From Gemmatimonadaceae bacterium (lineage in GTDB: Bacteria > Gemmatimonadota > Gemmatimonadetes > Gemmatimonadales > Gemmatimonadaceae), in NCBI GenBank assembly GCA_035533015.1, contig DATLUQ010000046.1, positions 1 through 64,000 on the forward strand: a DNA stretch of 64,000 bases, in the 5' to 3' direction. Position numbers and translations under genes: made by a program. The first letter of the stretch is position 1. Every line of letters starts with the position of its first letter. Shown here piece after piece: positions 17,178 through 25,861 of this stretch. The notes beneath the pieces were generated by a model. The model saw nothing but the letters and a program-made list of their open reading frames with translations. It ran no database searches and was not told the origin of the DNA.

Positions 17178-18077
17178 CTAGCCGGCGCTCCCCGGCGGGA
17201 CCAGCACCCGCAGCACTCCCGGCCGGCTCTCCACGCGAACGTGGGTAGACGTGGCGCGGCGAAGTTCGCCGTCGGCCTCGTAGAGCGGCGGCGCCGCGAA
17301 CCGCAGCGAGAAGGTGGCCGCGCGCCTCGCCGATACGCGCGGATGACTCAGATGTGTGCCCCTGGCGGCGCGGGCGAGCAGCGCGGGCCGGCCCAACGCC
17401 CCGACGTCGGCGATCGCTATCGCGTCGAGCATCCCGTCGTCGATGCGCGCCCCGGGCGCCACGTGAAACATGCCCCCGAAGTGCGCCCCGTTGGCGAACG
17501 CGAGCAGCAGGTACCTCGACGGGTAGGGCGCATCGTCGATGGCCACCTCGAGGCCGCGGTAGGCGAACAGCTCCTGCAGCGCCGCCACCGCGTATAAGGC
17601 AGCGCCGGCCAGCCAGCGCGTGCGTTGGGTGCGCGCGAGCACCGCGACGTCGAAGGCGAATCCGGCGACGTTGAGAAACAATTCGCCGTCCACCGTCGCC
17701 ATGTCGACGCGACGCTCCTCGGCGTCGCCAGCCACGAGACGCGCCATCGCCTCGATGGCGCCCGACGGCTCGGGAAGATTCTTCACGAAGTCGTTGCCGG
17801 TGCCCGCGGAGATGAGCGCCAGCCGCGCCGGGCATCCATGACGCACCAACTCGGCGGCCGCCTTGCTCCACGTGCCGTCGCCGCCCAACACGGCGATCGT
17901 GTCGCATCCATCATCCAGCGCCGCCCGTACCTGCCGTACCTCGTCACCCGGCGCCACGGTGGGCCGGATGTCGGTGATCCCCCGGGCGGCGAACGCCTGG
18001 GCCACGTGCGGCAGGAGGCGCGCGCCGCGGCCCCGGCCGGCAACCGGATTCACAATGAGGCAGGCGCGCCGTGTCAC
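17178..18077 (-). CDS. Diacylglycerol/lipid kinase family protein
   Basis: A 299-residue kinase of the DagK/YegS/BmrU type that phosphorylates a lipid hydroxyl, probably diacylglycerol or a related lipid, at the membrane surface. The catalytic domain is shown by LIVNPVAGRGRGARLLP, the nucleotide loop AVLGGDGTWSKAAAEL (GGDGT) and ISAGTGNDFVKNL. The C-terminal half has ARIDDGMLDAIAI and LYEADGELRRA, as in the family. The start is GTG. It follows glycerate kinase by 39 bp on the same strand and may share its transcript. Confidence 0.88.
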   Translation of the reverse strand: MTRRACLIVNPVAGRGRGARLLPHVAQAFAARGITDIRPTVAPGDEVRQVRAALDDGCDTIAVLGGDGTWSKAAAELVRHGCPARLALISAGTGNDFVKNLPEPSGAIEAMARLVAGDAEERRVDMATVDGELFLNVAGFAFDVAVLARTQRTRWLAGAALYAVAALQELFAYRGLEVAIDDAPYPSRYLLLAFANGAHFGGMFHVAPGARIDDGMLDAIAIADVGALGRPALLARAARGTHLSHPRVSARRAATFSLRFAAPPLYEADGELRRATSTHVRVESRPGVLRVLVPPGSAG

Positions 18078-18116
18078 GCGTGTGGAGTGCGGGGAGCGAG
18101 GCGCCGGCGTGCGACG

Positions 18117-19499
18117 TTACGCGCCTGCGGCAATCGAACCGATCACGACGTCGGCCACGTTCGTGCCGGTGGGGCCGGTGTGCAAGAGGGCGCCGGCCAC
18201 GGCCAGCGCCGCGTACGATTCGTGGGCGGCGAGCGCGGCGCCGGGATCGCGCCCCGCATCGCGAATCGCATCCCAGGTGTGCGCGTCCACCCAGGCGCCC
18301 GCTGCGTCGGTGGGGCCGTCGCGGCCGTCGGTGCCCGCGGCGAGCAGCGTGATGCCGCGCGCGGCCTCCCCGGCCTCGCCGAGCACCCGCGCAGCGGAGA
18401 GCGCCAGTTCCTGGCAGCGCCCACCCTGGGGTTGCGGCTCCGGCGGCATGGCCCCCGACTCACTCCGCGCCCGCAATCCGGGGGTCAGCGAGGGGTGCGG
18501 AATGGAGACCGTCGTCTCCCCACCGCAGATGAGTACCGAGGCGCGCCCACCCGCCTGCGCGCGCCGCTCGATGAGGGCCCGCGCCATCGCCGCGCCCGCG
18601 TCGGCAGCGTTGCCAGCGAGCGTCGCATCCGCCACGGTGACCTGGGCGATTCCCAACTCGACGGCTTTGGCCCGGGCCGCTTCCAGCGCCGAGCGGTTGT
18701 TCACGATCACGCGTGCCGTCACGTGCGCAAACGCGGGGTGCGTCTGCTTGGGCGTTTCGGGGATGACGCCGCGCTGCGTTCCCGCGAGATGCTCGCGAAA
18801 TGACGGTGCCAGGCGCTGCAACAGCTTTGCGTGCCGCAAGATCTCGAGCACGTCCGCTACGGTATACGGGTCCGCCACGCACGGACCGGAGCCGATGGAC
18901 GAGATGTCGTCCCCGATGACGTCGGAAATGGCCAGGCAGTGGATCGTGGCCGGCGCCAGCGCCAGCGCCAGGCGGCCACTGCCCCAGCGTGAGAACCGCT
19001 TGCGCACGGCGTTCATCTGGCGGACGTCGAGCCCGCTGTTGAGCACCAGTTCGTACAGGTGAGCGAAATCGGCCTCGCTCATGCCGCTCAGCGGAGCGCC
19101 GATGAGACTCGACGCGCCTCCCGAAATGAGCACGAGGGCGATATCGTTGCTCTTCATTCCGGCGGCGGTCTCGGCCAGGCGTGCTGCCGCGGCGAACGAG
19201 TGCCGGCCCGGCACCGGGTGGTCGCCGCGCACCGAAGCCATGGTGGCCGCCGGTGACGGGGCGTCCTCGGGGGCCACCACGAGGCCGCCCGCAATGGCGA
19301 TCAGCGATCGCTGCAGCGTCGCGGTGGCGGCGCTCGCCATGGCGTGCGCCGCCTTGCCCACCGCGAACAGCCACAGCCGCTGGTGGCGGGCGGTGGAGAG
19401 CTTCTCGACGGCTTGCGCCGTGGCGGCGCCGGGATCGGCGCCCACCACGGCGGCACGGAACAGGGCTTCAACCAACTCCGAGGAGGTCTGCGCGGTCAC
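18117..19499 (-). CDS. Glycerate 2-kinase (MOFRL/DUF4147 family)
   Basis: A 460-residue GTG-started enzyme that phosphorylates D-glycerate to 2-phosphoglycerate. Signatures are KAAHAMASAA, ALVLISGGASSLIGAPLSG, FSRWGSGRLALALAPATIHC, ISDVIGDDISSIGSGPCVAD and ICGGETTVSI, then the C-terminal MOFRL domain with LLAAGTDGRDGPTDAAGAWV. It feeds glycerate (from glyoxylate, serine or sugar acids) into lower glycolysis. It lies 51 bp downstream of the TGA-containing peroxiredoxin and just before the lipid kinase on the minus strand. Confidence 0.92.
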   Translation of the reverse strand: MTAQTSSELVEALFRAAVVGADPGAATAQAVEKLSTARHQRLWLFAVGKAAHAMASAATATLQRSLIAIAGGLVVAPEDAPSPAATMASVRGDHPVPGRHSFAAAARLAETAAGMKSNDIALVLISGGASSLIGAPLSGMSEADFAHLYELVLNSGLDVRQMNAVRKRFSRWGSGRLALALAPATIHCLAISDVIGDDISSIGSGPCVADPYTVADVLEILRHAKLLQRLAPSFREHLAGTQRGVIPETPKQTHPAFAHVTARVIVNNRSALEAARAKAVELGIAQVTVADATLAGNAADAGAAMARALIERRAQAGGRASVLICGGETTVSIPHPSLTPGLRARSESGAMPPEPQPQGGRCQELALSAARVLGEAGEAARGITLLAAGTDGRDGPTDAAGAWVDAHTWDAIRDAGRDPGAALAAHESYAALAVAGALLHTGPTGTNVADVVIGSIAAGA

Positions 19500-19550
19500 C
19501 GCTCGACCCGTGCTGCCGCCACGCGGTTCCTGCGGCGCGACACTGCGCCC

Positions 19551-20150
19551 CTATGGCGCGCCAGATCCACCCACCCCCGCCGTGCTGTCCACCGCGGCCT
19601 GCATGTCCTTGTATGCGGCGGCCGAGAGCACGTTGAACCCGGTGCCCACCACGCGGTACGTGATGCGGCCGTCGGGCCCGACCACGAACAGGAATCGCTT
19701 GTCGTAGTTCTTGCCGGTCTGAGCGCCGTATAGCTTGCCCACCGCTTCGCCCGAGTCACTGCCGAACAGCATCGGGAAGTCGGCGTCGCGGGCCCATGAA
19801 GAGAGCGTGGTGTCGGCATCGGTGCTGATGGCGAGCACGACCACTTTCTTCCCAGCGTTGAAGAGCGTGGCGTACTGATCACGGTACGCCTCCATTTGGA
19901 CCGTTCAACCTTTGGTTCGCGCCCGGATGAAGAAGGCGAGCACCACGGTCTTGCCGCGGAAGTCCGCGAGATGGATCGGGTCTTTCAGTACGCCATACCG
20001 GGTGGCGCCGGGGATCGTGAAGTCCGGGGCCATCTCTCCTACTTGTGGTGCGGCAGTTGCTGCGGCGGGCGCCTGCTGTGCGTGGGCGGCGGAGGCCGCA
20101 ACGACGAGTCCCACGGCGAGTCCCAACGTACGGACAGATGTTCGGGTCAC
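19551..20150 (-). CDS. Exported peroxiredoxin, predicted selenoprotein (TGA at the peroxidatic position)
   Basis: A thioredoxin-fold peroxidase of the AhpC/TSA (BCP/PrxQ-like) family, 199 residues if TGA is read as selenocysteine. The GTG at 20150 follows GAGGGG and opens a signal peptide (GLAVGLVVAASAAHAQ). Next come GEMAPDFTIPGATRYG and FRGKTVVLAFFIRARTKG. Codon 82 is TGA exactly where the family's peroxidatic Cys lies (TxxC context TKG-U-TVQ). The same frame then continues without shift: MEAYRDQYATLF, VVVLAISTDADTTLSSWARD and FLFVVGPDGRITYRVVG. A 7-bp stem-loop follows the TGA. No second (resolving) Cys is seen. The invariant Pro seven residues before is Ile. The alternative is a nonsense mutation or sequencing error. 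Confidence 0.78.
19869..19890 (-). promoter_or_regulatory. Predicted bacterial SECIS stem-loop downstream of the in-frame TGA
   Basis: In the mRNA, GGCGUAC and GUACGCC form a perfect 7-bp stem around the 8-base loop CGUGAUCA. The loop G residues lie 23 and 25 nt after the last base of UGA, within the 16-37 nt window known for bacterial SECIS elements read by SelB. The hairpin is inside the coding sequence, as is normal in bacteria. Confidence 0.65.
19905..19907 (-). other. In-frame TGA, predicted selenocysteine codon (residue 82)
   Basis: The minus strand reads AAA GGT TGA ACG GTC CAA. The flanking residues Thr-Lys-Gly and Thr-Val-Gln match the surroundings of the catalytic Cys in BCP-type peroxiredoxins (TPGCTVQ-like). 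The frame is open for 81 codons before and 117 after. Confidence 0.72.
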
Positions 20151-20225
20151 GGGTCCCCTCGGGTGCTGGTTCAGTGCGGGAAATTGGGGTTCCGCCCCGC
20201 ATAACGCAATGCAGACCGGCGAGTT

Positions 20226-20255
20226 GGGGACCCAATTGCCGCTGGTTTGGTCCCC
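20226..20255. other. Inverted repeat GGGGACC...GGTCCCC in the divergent gap
   Basis: Perfect 7-bp arms with a 16-base spacer lie in the 193-bp gap between the peroxiredoxin (leftward) and an unknown gene (rightward). It could be an operator for either. I see no clear promoter boxes here. Confidence 0.25.
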
Positions 20256-20343
20256 GCGGGACGCCGACCGCGAAACCTTTGTGCCGCACGGCAGGTCTTT
20301 CCTAATGGTCAACAGGTCGACGATGACCGCGAGGATCACACCG

Positions 20344-20739
20344 ATGAGCTCACTGGAAACCGAAATCAATCAGGTGCTCGTGACGCTGGTGCACGACGTC
20401 GAAGCGGCGGTGCATGCGATGTATCGCGGCGAGGTGCGCCAGAACACGGCGAAGCTCAAGACGGACGCGCAGCGCACGACGGCGCGCGATGCCGTGCTGG
20501 CTCTCGTCGGGATCGGCCGGCCCGTCAGCGACACGGACCCTGGCTCCGTGCGCGCATCGGTGCTCTCGCCCGAGGAGGTGGCGGCCCTCACTCGCTGCAT
20601 CACCGGCTGGCTGCCCATGGGCGACCCCCGCGCCGCCACGCCGAACTCGCGGTGCATTCCCGCGGCGCGCGAGATCGCGCCCACATGGGGAGAGCGCGAG
20701 AAAGCGCGGTTGGCGATCCGTCGGGCCGAGACCGGCTGA
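20344..20739 (+). CDS. Hypothetical protein
   Basis: A 131-residue protein starting MSSLETEINQVLVTLVHDVE, preceded by GAGGA 9 nt before the ATG. The first 60 residues look helical and charged, with no signal peptide. The middle holds SVLSPEEVAALTRCITGWLP, and the C-terminus is Arg/Glu-rich (WGEREKARLAIRRAET). Codon usage and the ribosome site support a real gene. I do not recognise a family. It is divergent from the selenoprotein candidate and convergent with aconitase, separated from it by a strong hairpin. Confidence 0.55.
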   Translation: MSSLETEINQVLVTLVHDVEAAVHAMYRGEVRQNTAKLKTDAQRTTARDAVLALVGIGRPVSDTDPGSVRASVLSPEEVAALTRCITGWLPMGDPRAATPNSRCIPAAREIAPTWGEREKARLAIRRAETG

Positions 20740-20767
20740 GCGCCGGTGCTCGACCCGCCTAGAGGAA

Positions 20768-20800
20768 GCGGGCGGGGGGGCAGCCCGGCCCCCCGCCCGC
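20768..20800. terminator. Bidirectional hairpin between converging genes
   Basis: GCGGGCGGGGGG (20768-20779) and CCCCCCGCCCGC (20789-20800) make a perfect 12-bp all-GC stem with a 9-base loop. It sits midway in the 84-bp gap between the hypothetical gene and the aconitase stop. It likely ends transcription from both sides, though neither side has a T-run. Confidence 0.65.
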
Positions 20801-20823
20801 CCCGGTTCCGCCGGTCGAGCGCG

Positions 20824-23559
20824 CTACTTGCGGCCGACGAGTGACCGGAGCACGTAGGGCAGAATGCCGCCGTGCCGGTAGTAGTGCATCTCCTCGGGTG
20901 TGTCGATGCGCACCAGCACCGTGAACTCCTTGATCATGCCGTCGCTGGCGGTGGCGCGCACGGTCAGCCCCGCCTTGGGCGAGAGCGAGTCGCCGAGCCC
21001 CACGATCTCGTACGTCTCAAAGCCGGTGAGCCCCAGCGACTGGCGGCCCTGCCCACCCGTGAACTCCAGCGGCAGTACACCCATTCCCACCAGGTTGGAC
21101 CGGTGGATGCGCTCGAACGATTCGGCGATCACGGCCTTCACGCCGAGCAGGATCGTGCCTTTGGCCGCCCAGTCGCGCGACGACCCGGTGCCGTACTCCT
21201 TGCCGGCCACGATCACCAGTGGCGTGCCCGCCTTCTGGTACGCCATCGCCGCATCGTAGATGTACGTGGGCTGGGCGCCGGGGGCGGTGGCCGTCCACCC
21301 GCCTTCGGTGCCCGGGGCGAGTTCGTTGCGCAGACGGATGTTGCCGAAGGTACCGCGCATCATCACCTCGTGATTGCCACGGCGCGATCCGTACGAGTTG
21401 AAATCCTTGCGGTCCACGCCGTGCGCCACCAGCCACTGACCGGCGGGACTCTTGAGCGGGATGCTTCCGGCCGGCGAGATGTGGTCCGTGGTGATCGAAT
21501 CGCCGAGCATCGCCAGCACGCGGGCGCCGGCGATCGGGCGCACGCCCGGGGGCGTCATCGTCATGCCGTCGAAATACGGCGGGTTCTTCACGTACGTGGA
21601 ATCGTTCTGCCACGCGTACGTCTCGCCGTGCGGAACGTCGAGCTGCTGCCACTCCGCGTCGCCCTTGAACACGTCGGCGTACTCGGCACTGAAGAAATCA
21701 CGCTTCACGCTGCGCAGGATCTCGTCCTGCACGTCCTTGGCGCTCGGCCAGATGTCCTTGAGGTACACCGGTCCGTGGGTGCCCTCGCCCAGCGGTTCGG
21801 TGGTAAGGTCGACGTCCATGCGACCGGCCAGCGCGTAGGCCACGACCAGCGGGGGCGACGCCAGATAGTTGAACCGCGTCAGCGGGTTCACGCGCCCCTC
21901 GAAGTTGCGGTTGCCGCTCAACACCGACGCCACGATGAGTCTCTTCTGTTCGATGGCGGCGGCGATCGATTCAGGGAGCGGCCCCGAATTCCCGATGCAC
22001 GTGGTGCAGCCGTACCCTACGAGATTGAACCCCAGCGCGTCGAGATACTCCGTGAGCCCGGCCTGCTTGTAATAGTCGGTCACCACCTTGGAGCCCGGGG
22101 CCAGTGACGTCTTCACCCAGGGCTTGGACTTGAGCCCCTTCTTCACCGCGTTCCGCGCCAACATGCCGGCGGCGATCATCACGCTCGGATTCGACGTGTT
22201 GGTGCAGCTCGTGATGGCGGCGATCACCACCGCGCCGTGACGGAGCGTGAAGGTCTGCCCGTTGTGCGCGCATTCCACCGCGTTGTGAGTCTGCGCCCCG
22301 CCTTCTCCGTCCATCCGGGCCTTGGCGCCCTGCGTGTCGCCGTTGCCGGCCGACACCGCGAGGCGCTCCGCTTCCCCCTTGTACGCGTCGGCGTACATTG
22401 CCTTGGCTCTGGCCAGCGGCACTCGGTCCTGCGGACGCTTGGGGCCGGCCAGGCTCGGCTCGACCGTGGCGAGATCCAGCTCCAACGTGTCGGTGAATAC
22501 CGGGTCGGGCGTGTCGTCGGTGCGGAAGAGCCCCTGCGCCTTGGTGTATGCCTCCACCAGCTCGACGTGGTGCTCGGGCCGGCCGGTGAGCCGCAGGTAC
22601 TTGAGTGTTTCGGCATCGCACGGGAAGAAACCCATCGTCGCGCCGTATTCGGGCGACATGTTGGCGATCGTGGCGCGGTCGGCGAGCGACAACGACGACA
22701 GGCCGGCACCGTAGAACTCCACGAACTTGCCCACGACCTTCTTTTTGCGGAGCATCTCGGTGCAGGTGAGCACGAGATCGGTGGCCGTGGTGCCCGGCGG
22801 CAGCTTGCCGTGCAGCTTGAACCCGACCACCTCCGGAATGAGCATCGTCACCGGCTGGCCGAGCATCGCCGCTTCGGCTTCGATGCCGCCCACGCCCCAA
22901 CCCAGCACCCCGAGGCCATTGATCATGGTCGTGTGGGAGTCGGTTCCGACGAGCGAATCCGGGTAGGCCTCACCCGTCTCGCTGTTCACGAACACCGTCT
23001 TGCCCAGGTACTCCAGGTTCACCTGGTGGCAGATGCCGGTGCCCGGCGGCACGACGCGAAAGTTCTTGAACGCATCCTGCCCCCAGCGCAGGAACACGTA
23101 GCGCTCCGTGTTGCGTTCGAACTCCCGCTCGGTGTTGAGCAGGAACGCCGCCGCGCTGCCGTATTCGTCCACCTGTACGGAGTGGTCGATCACGAGATCC
23201 ACCGGTTGCAGCGGATTGATCTTCTGCGGATTGCCGCCAAGTTTGGCGATTGCATCGCGCATTGCCGCCAGGTCGACCACCGCCGGCACGCCCGTGAAGT
23301 CCTGGAGGAGCACGCGGGACGTGCGGAACGCGATTTCCTTCTCGACCTTCGCCTTCACGTCCCAGCGGATCATCGCCTCGATGTCTGCCCGCCGCACGAA
23401 GGCATCGTCTTCGTTTCGCAGCAGATTCTCGAGCAGGATCTTGAGACTGAACGGGAGCGTGGCGGTGGTACCGCCCAGGTCACCCAGCCGGTAGACAGTG
23501 TACGTCTTGCCGTCGACGGCGAGCGCCGTGCGGCTGCCAAAGGAGTTCTTGCTTGTCAT
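20824..23559 (-). CDS. acnA: Aconitate hydratase A
   Basis: A 911-residue TCA-cycle enzyme interconverting citrate and isocitrate through cis-aconitate, with a [4Fe-4S] cluster. The three cluster cysteines are in [13 protein letters not shown] and [70 protein letters not shown] and [17 protein letters not shown] are all intact AcnA signatures. Length is normal for the bacterial AcnA/IRP type. A GAGG ribosome site precedes the ATG. Monocistronic, followed by the hairpin at 20768. It has the regions needed for mRNA binding in the apo-form, but no such role can be inferred here. Confidence 0.97.
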   Translation of the reverse strand: MTSKNSFGSRTALAVDGKTYTVYRLGDLGGTTATLPFSLKILLENLLRNEDDAFVRRADIEAMIRWDVKAKVEKEIAFRTSRVLLQDFTGVPAVVDLAAMRDAIAKLGGNPQKINPLQPVDLVIDHSVQVDEYGSAAAFLLNTEREFERNTERYVFLRWGQDAFKNFRVVPPGTGICHQVNLEYLGKTVFVNSETGEAYPDSLVGTDSHTTMINGLGVLGWGVGGIEAEAAMLGQPVTMLIPEVVGFKLHGKLPPGTTATDLVLTCTEMLRKKKVVGKFVEFYGAGLSSLSLADRATIANMSPEYGATMGFFPCDAETLKYLRLTGRPEHHVELVEAYTKAQGLFRTDDTPDPVFTDTLELDLATVEPSLAGPKRPQDRVPLARAKAMYADAYKGEAERLAVSAGNGDTQGAKARMDGEGGAQTHNAVECAHNGQTFTLRHGAVVIAAITSCTNTSNPSVMIAAGMLARNAVKKGLKSKPWVKTSLAPGSKVVTDYYKQAGLTEYLDALGFNLVGYGCTTCIGNSGPLPESIAAAIEQKRLIVASVLSGNRNFEGRVNPLTRFNYLASPPLVVAYALAGRMDVDLTTEPLGEGTHGPVYLKDIWPSAKDVQDEILRSVKRDFFSAEYADVFKGDAEWQQLDVPHGETYAWQNDSTYVKNPPYFDGMTMTPPGVRPIAGARVLAMLGDSITTDHISPAGSIPLKSPAGQWLVAHGVDRKDFNSYGSRRGNHEVMMRGTFGNIRLRNELAPGTEGGWTATAPGAQPTYIYDAAMAYQKAGTPLVIVAGKEYGTGSSRDWAAKGTILLGVKAVIAESFERIHRSNLVGMGVLPLEFTGGQGRQSLGLTGFETYEIVGLGDSLSPKAGLTVRATASDGMIKEFTVLVRIDTPEEMHYYRHGGILPYVLRSLVGRK

Positions 23560-23800
23560 GGAATGGCCTCTCGATCACGGCCGCGCTGTGGGGCCGGGGC
23601 GAGGGTTCGCAGTGGAGCCACTGCCGTGTGGACGGCAGGCTGCCATCAAATCTAGCGCAACGCTTCGGGGCCGGCAGGATGATCCCGACCGGCATTGACG
23701 GACCCGCGCCCTGCGGTGTACATGATCCGCACCGCCGCACGCCGACACCGAGATGCCGGCGCTCATCCGAAGGCCGGTCGAAGGAATCGCCGGTAGCGCT

Positions 23801-23811
23801 TAGGTTTGGTC
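23801..23811 (+). promoter_or_regulatory. TAGGTT box 5 nt before the M20 peptidase ATG
   Basis: TAGGTT (23801-23806) precedes the ATG at 23812 by five bases, and no Shine-Dalgarno is present. It resembles the TANNNT-6-ATG arrangement seen at other genes of this window, one base shorter, so it is a weaker leaderless candidate. Confidence 0.3.
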
Positions 23812-24822
23812 ATGCCCGAATCCCAGGACGTCGTCGCCCTCGCACAGCGCCTCATGGCCATCGACTCCACGAGCGGCCGCGAGGGCGCCCTGATGACCCA
23901 CGTCCACACGCTGCTCGAACAGCGCGGGTGGACGGTGACCCGCATCCCGGTAAGCGAGGGCCGATTCGCCGTGTTCGCCCGCGCCGGCGACGTACCCTTC
24001 GTCACCCTGTCCACGCACCTCGATACCGTGCCGCCCTATATCGCACCGCGCCTGGACGGCGACGTGCTCTGGGGACGTGGAGCGTGCGACGCCAAGGGCA
24101 TCGCCTCGGCGATGATCTGCGCCGGCGACGTGCTCCGTGCCGAGGGGGCTCCCATTGCCCTGTTATTCGTGGTCGGTGAGGAGATCACGCATGACGGCGC
24201 GCACGCGTCCAATGCTTGGATCGCCCGGAGCGGGTTGAGGAGCCGCGCCATCGTGGACGGCGAGCCCACCGAGAGCCTGCTCGGCAGGGGCACCAAAGGC
24301 GCGATGCGCGTGATCGTGCGTACCAAGGGCGAGCCGGCGCATTCCGCCTATCCGCACCTCGGGCATTCGGCAATCGAGGATCTGGTTGGGCTGCTCGCCG
24401 AGTTACCCCACCTCGACCTGCCCCGCAGCGATCTGTTCGGCCCCACCACCGTCAACATCGGACAGATCAGCGGGGGCGTGGCCGATAATGTCGTCGCCCC
24501 ATGGGCCGAAGCGCGGCTCATGGCCCGGACGGTGTCGCCGGCCGAAGACGCCATGCGCGTGCTGGAGCGGTGGGCCGCAGGCCGAGCCGAGCTGGAACAG
24601 GGCATCACCGTGCCGCCGGTCCAACTCGGCGTGCTTCCAGGCTTCGAGACGTCGGTCGTGGCGTTCGCCACCGACATACCCGAACTCGGCAATTGGGGCA
24701 CCCCCTATCTATTCGGTCCCGGCTCCATCCACGTTGCGCACCGCGACGACGAGCACGTGCGGGTGGACGAGTTGCGCGCTGCGGTGGACGCCTACGCCCG
24801 ACTGGCGCGCGCCTTGGGCTGA
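23812..24822 (+). CDS. M20 family metallopeptidase (DapE/ArgE-like)
   Basis: A 336-residue cytosolic dizinc hydrolase. Zinc ligands are seen in LSTHLDTVPPYI, GRGACDAKGIASAMI (bridging Asp), VGEEITHDGAH (catalytic and ligand Glu) and AIVDGEPTES, with a His near the end in FGPGSIHVAHRDDEHV. The dimerisation domain contains GEPAHSAYPHLGHSAIE. The family removes acyl groups from amino acids such as acetylornithine or succinyl-diaminopimelate, and the substrate is not decidable here. ATG 23812 was chosen over the in-frame TTG two codons earlier. The 3' end overlaps the converging HxlR gene by 31 bp. Confidence 0.88.
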   Translation: MPESQDVVALAQRLMAIDSTSGREGALMTHVHTLLEQRGWTVTRIPVSEGRFAVFARAGDVPFVTLSTHLDTVPPYIAPRLDGDVLWGRGACDAKGIASAMICAGDVLRAEGAPIALLFVVGEEITHDGAHASNAWIARSGLRSRAIVDGEPTESLLGRGTKGAMRVIVRTKGEPAHSAYPHLGHSAIEDLVGLLAELPHLDLPRSDLFGPTTVNIGQISGGVADNVVAPWAEARLMARTVSPAEDAMRVLERWAAGRAELEQGITVPPVQLGVLPGFETSVVAFATDIPELGNWGTPYLFGPGSIHVAHRDDEHVRVDELRAAVDAYARLARALG

Positions 24823-25148
24823 GCCGGGCCTACTTCCTTCCACGCCTCCGCCCACTTCGATACGGCGCCCAGCACGTGCTCGAGGGCGCGCCCTTTGGCG
24901 CTCAGCTCATACTCGACGCGCACCGGGGTGTTGGGCATGACCACACGCACCACGATGCCCTCACTCTCGAGTTCCTTGAGCCGCTCGGAGAGCATGCGGT
25001 CGCTCACTTCGGGAATGGCGTCCCGAATGTCGCAGTAGCGGGTGCGCCCCTTCATCAATACCTGCAGCACGGCGCCCGTCCACCGGCGACCTATCAACTC
25101 GATGGCCTTGTGGAAGTGGGGACAGACGGTGTTGGCCTGGTTGGACAT
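24792..25148 (-). CDS. HxlR-family transcriptional regulator
   Basis: A 118-residue winged-helix DNA-binding protein. CPHFHKAIELIGRRWTGAVL is the family N-terminus including the single Cys used for redox or electrophile sensing in YodB/HypR-type members. RYCDIRDAIPEVSDRMLSER spans the recognition helix and YELSAKGRALEHVL the wing and C-terminal helix. It is divergent from yceI and the VOC gene, and three GTAAC/GTTAC half-sites lie in the shared promoter, so it probably controls that pair and itself. A GAGG site precedes its ATG. Confidence 0.93.
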   Translation of the reverse strand: MSNQANTVCPHFHKAIELIGRRWTGAVLQVLMKGRTRYCDIRDAIPEVSDRMLSERLKELESEGIVVRVVMPNTPVRVEYELSAKGRALEHVLGAVSKWAEAWKEVGPAQPKARASRA

Positions 25149-25176
25149 GGCAAAAACCTCGGGCGAGCGGACGCAC

Positions 25177-25205
25177 TTGACAAGAGTAACATCTTTTTTT
25201 AGAGT
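25177..25205 (+). promoter_or_regulatory. Sigma-70-like promoter for yceI, overlapped by operator half-sites
   Basis: TTGACA (25177-25182), a 17-base spacer and TAGAGT (25200-25205) form a good housekeeping-type promoter, giving a start near 25212 and a leader of about 45 nt before the yceI ATG. The AT-rich stretch stands out sharply from the surroundings. Confidence 0.65.
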
Positions 25206-25226
25206 TACATATGAAAAGTAGGTAAC
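25186..25226. promoter_or_regulatory. Three GTAAC/GTTAC half-sites at 18-bp spacing (HxlR operator)
   Basis: GTAAC at 25186, its reverse complement GTTAC at 25204 and GTAAC at 25222 are spaced exactly 18 bp apart in alternating orientation. The first lies between the -35 and -10 boxes and the second overlaps the -10. HxlR-type regulators bind GTTAC/GTAAC-type inverted repeats as dimers, so binding here would block transcription. Confidence 0.55.
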
Positions 25227-25257
25227 ACATCAACTAATTTCAAGTAGCGAGGCACCT

Positions 25258-25809
25258 ATGAGCACCAAGACCACGTGGCAGATCGACACGGCGCACAGCG
25301 CTGCCGAGTTTGCCGTCAAGCATCTCATGATCTCCACGGTCAAAGGCTACTTCGCCGACGTGCAGGGCACGGTTACTGCGGACGACGCGAATCCCGCCGC
25401 ATCGACGGTCGAAGTCACGATTGGCGTGGCCAGCATTGATACGCGGGACGACAAGCGTGATGCCCACCTCAAGTCCGGCGACTTCTTCGACGCCGAGCAG
25501 TACCCGACGATCAGGTTCACGGGCAAGCGCATCAACGGCTCGGTGGACGGCGAGTTCACGCTCGTCGGCGACCTGACCATCCGCGACGTGACACGCGAGG
25601 TTACCCTCGCCGTTGAATCGGCGGGGCGCGCCAGGGACCCGTGGGGCGGCGAGCGCGCCGGCTTCGCCGCGACCACGCGCATCAACCGCAAGGACTTTGG
25701 CCTCACGTGGAATGTGGCGTTGGAGGCGGGTGGCGTACTCGTGGGTGACGACGTCAAGATTTCCATCGACTTGCAGCTGGTGAAACAGGCCGCGCAGGCC
25801 GCGGCGTAA
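25258..25809 (+). CDS. yceI: YceI family lipid-binding protein
   Basis: A 183-residue lipocalin-like beta-barrel of the YceI/PHSF family, which binds polyisoprenoid or fatty-acyl chains. WQIDTAHSAAEFAVKHLMIS, VKGYFADVQGTVTADD, DAHLKSGDFFDAEQYPTIRF and GDLTIRDVTREVTLAVES are the diagnostic segments. No signal peptide is present, so unlike E. coli YceI it seems cytoplasmic. A GCGAGG ribosome site precedes the ATG. It is first in a likely two-gene unit with the VOC gene under HxlR control. Confidence 0.92.
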   Translation: MSTKTTWQIDTAHSAAEFAVKHLMISTVKGYFADVQGTVTADDANPAASTVEVTIGVASIDTRDDKRDAHLKSGDFFDAEQYPTIRFTGKRINGSVDGEFTLVGDLTIRDVTREVTLAVESAGRARDPWGGERAGFAATTRINRKDFGLTWNVALEAGGVLVGDDVKISIDLQLVKQAAQAAA

Positions 25810-25827
25810 CGGCCGGCCCCGTGGCGG

Positions 25828-25842
25828 GGGTGTTCGCACCCG
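25828..25842 (+). other. UUCG-tetraloop hairpin between yceI and the VOC gene
   Basis: GGGTG-TTCG-CACCC with further G-C pairs on each side gives a compact, very stable UUCG tetraloop hairpin in the 52-bp gap. It could protect the yceI mRNA end or reduce read-through into the VOC gene. Confidence 0.4.
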
Positions 25843-25861
25843 CCGCCGGCGGGGAGCGGCA

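Noticed and set aside
19551-20369. Two separate genes (a short exported protein and a headless thioredoxin-like protein) instead of one
   Set aside because: Both parts are in one frame, the only interruption is TGA at the catalytic residue, and together they make one full-length peroxiredoxin.
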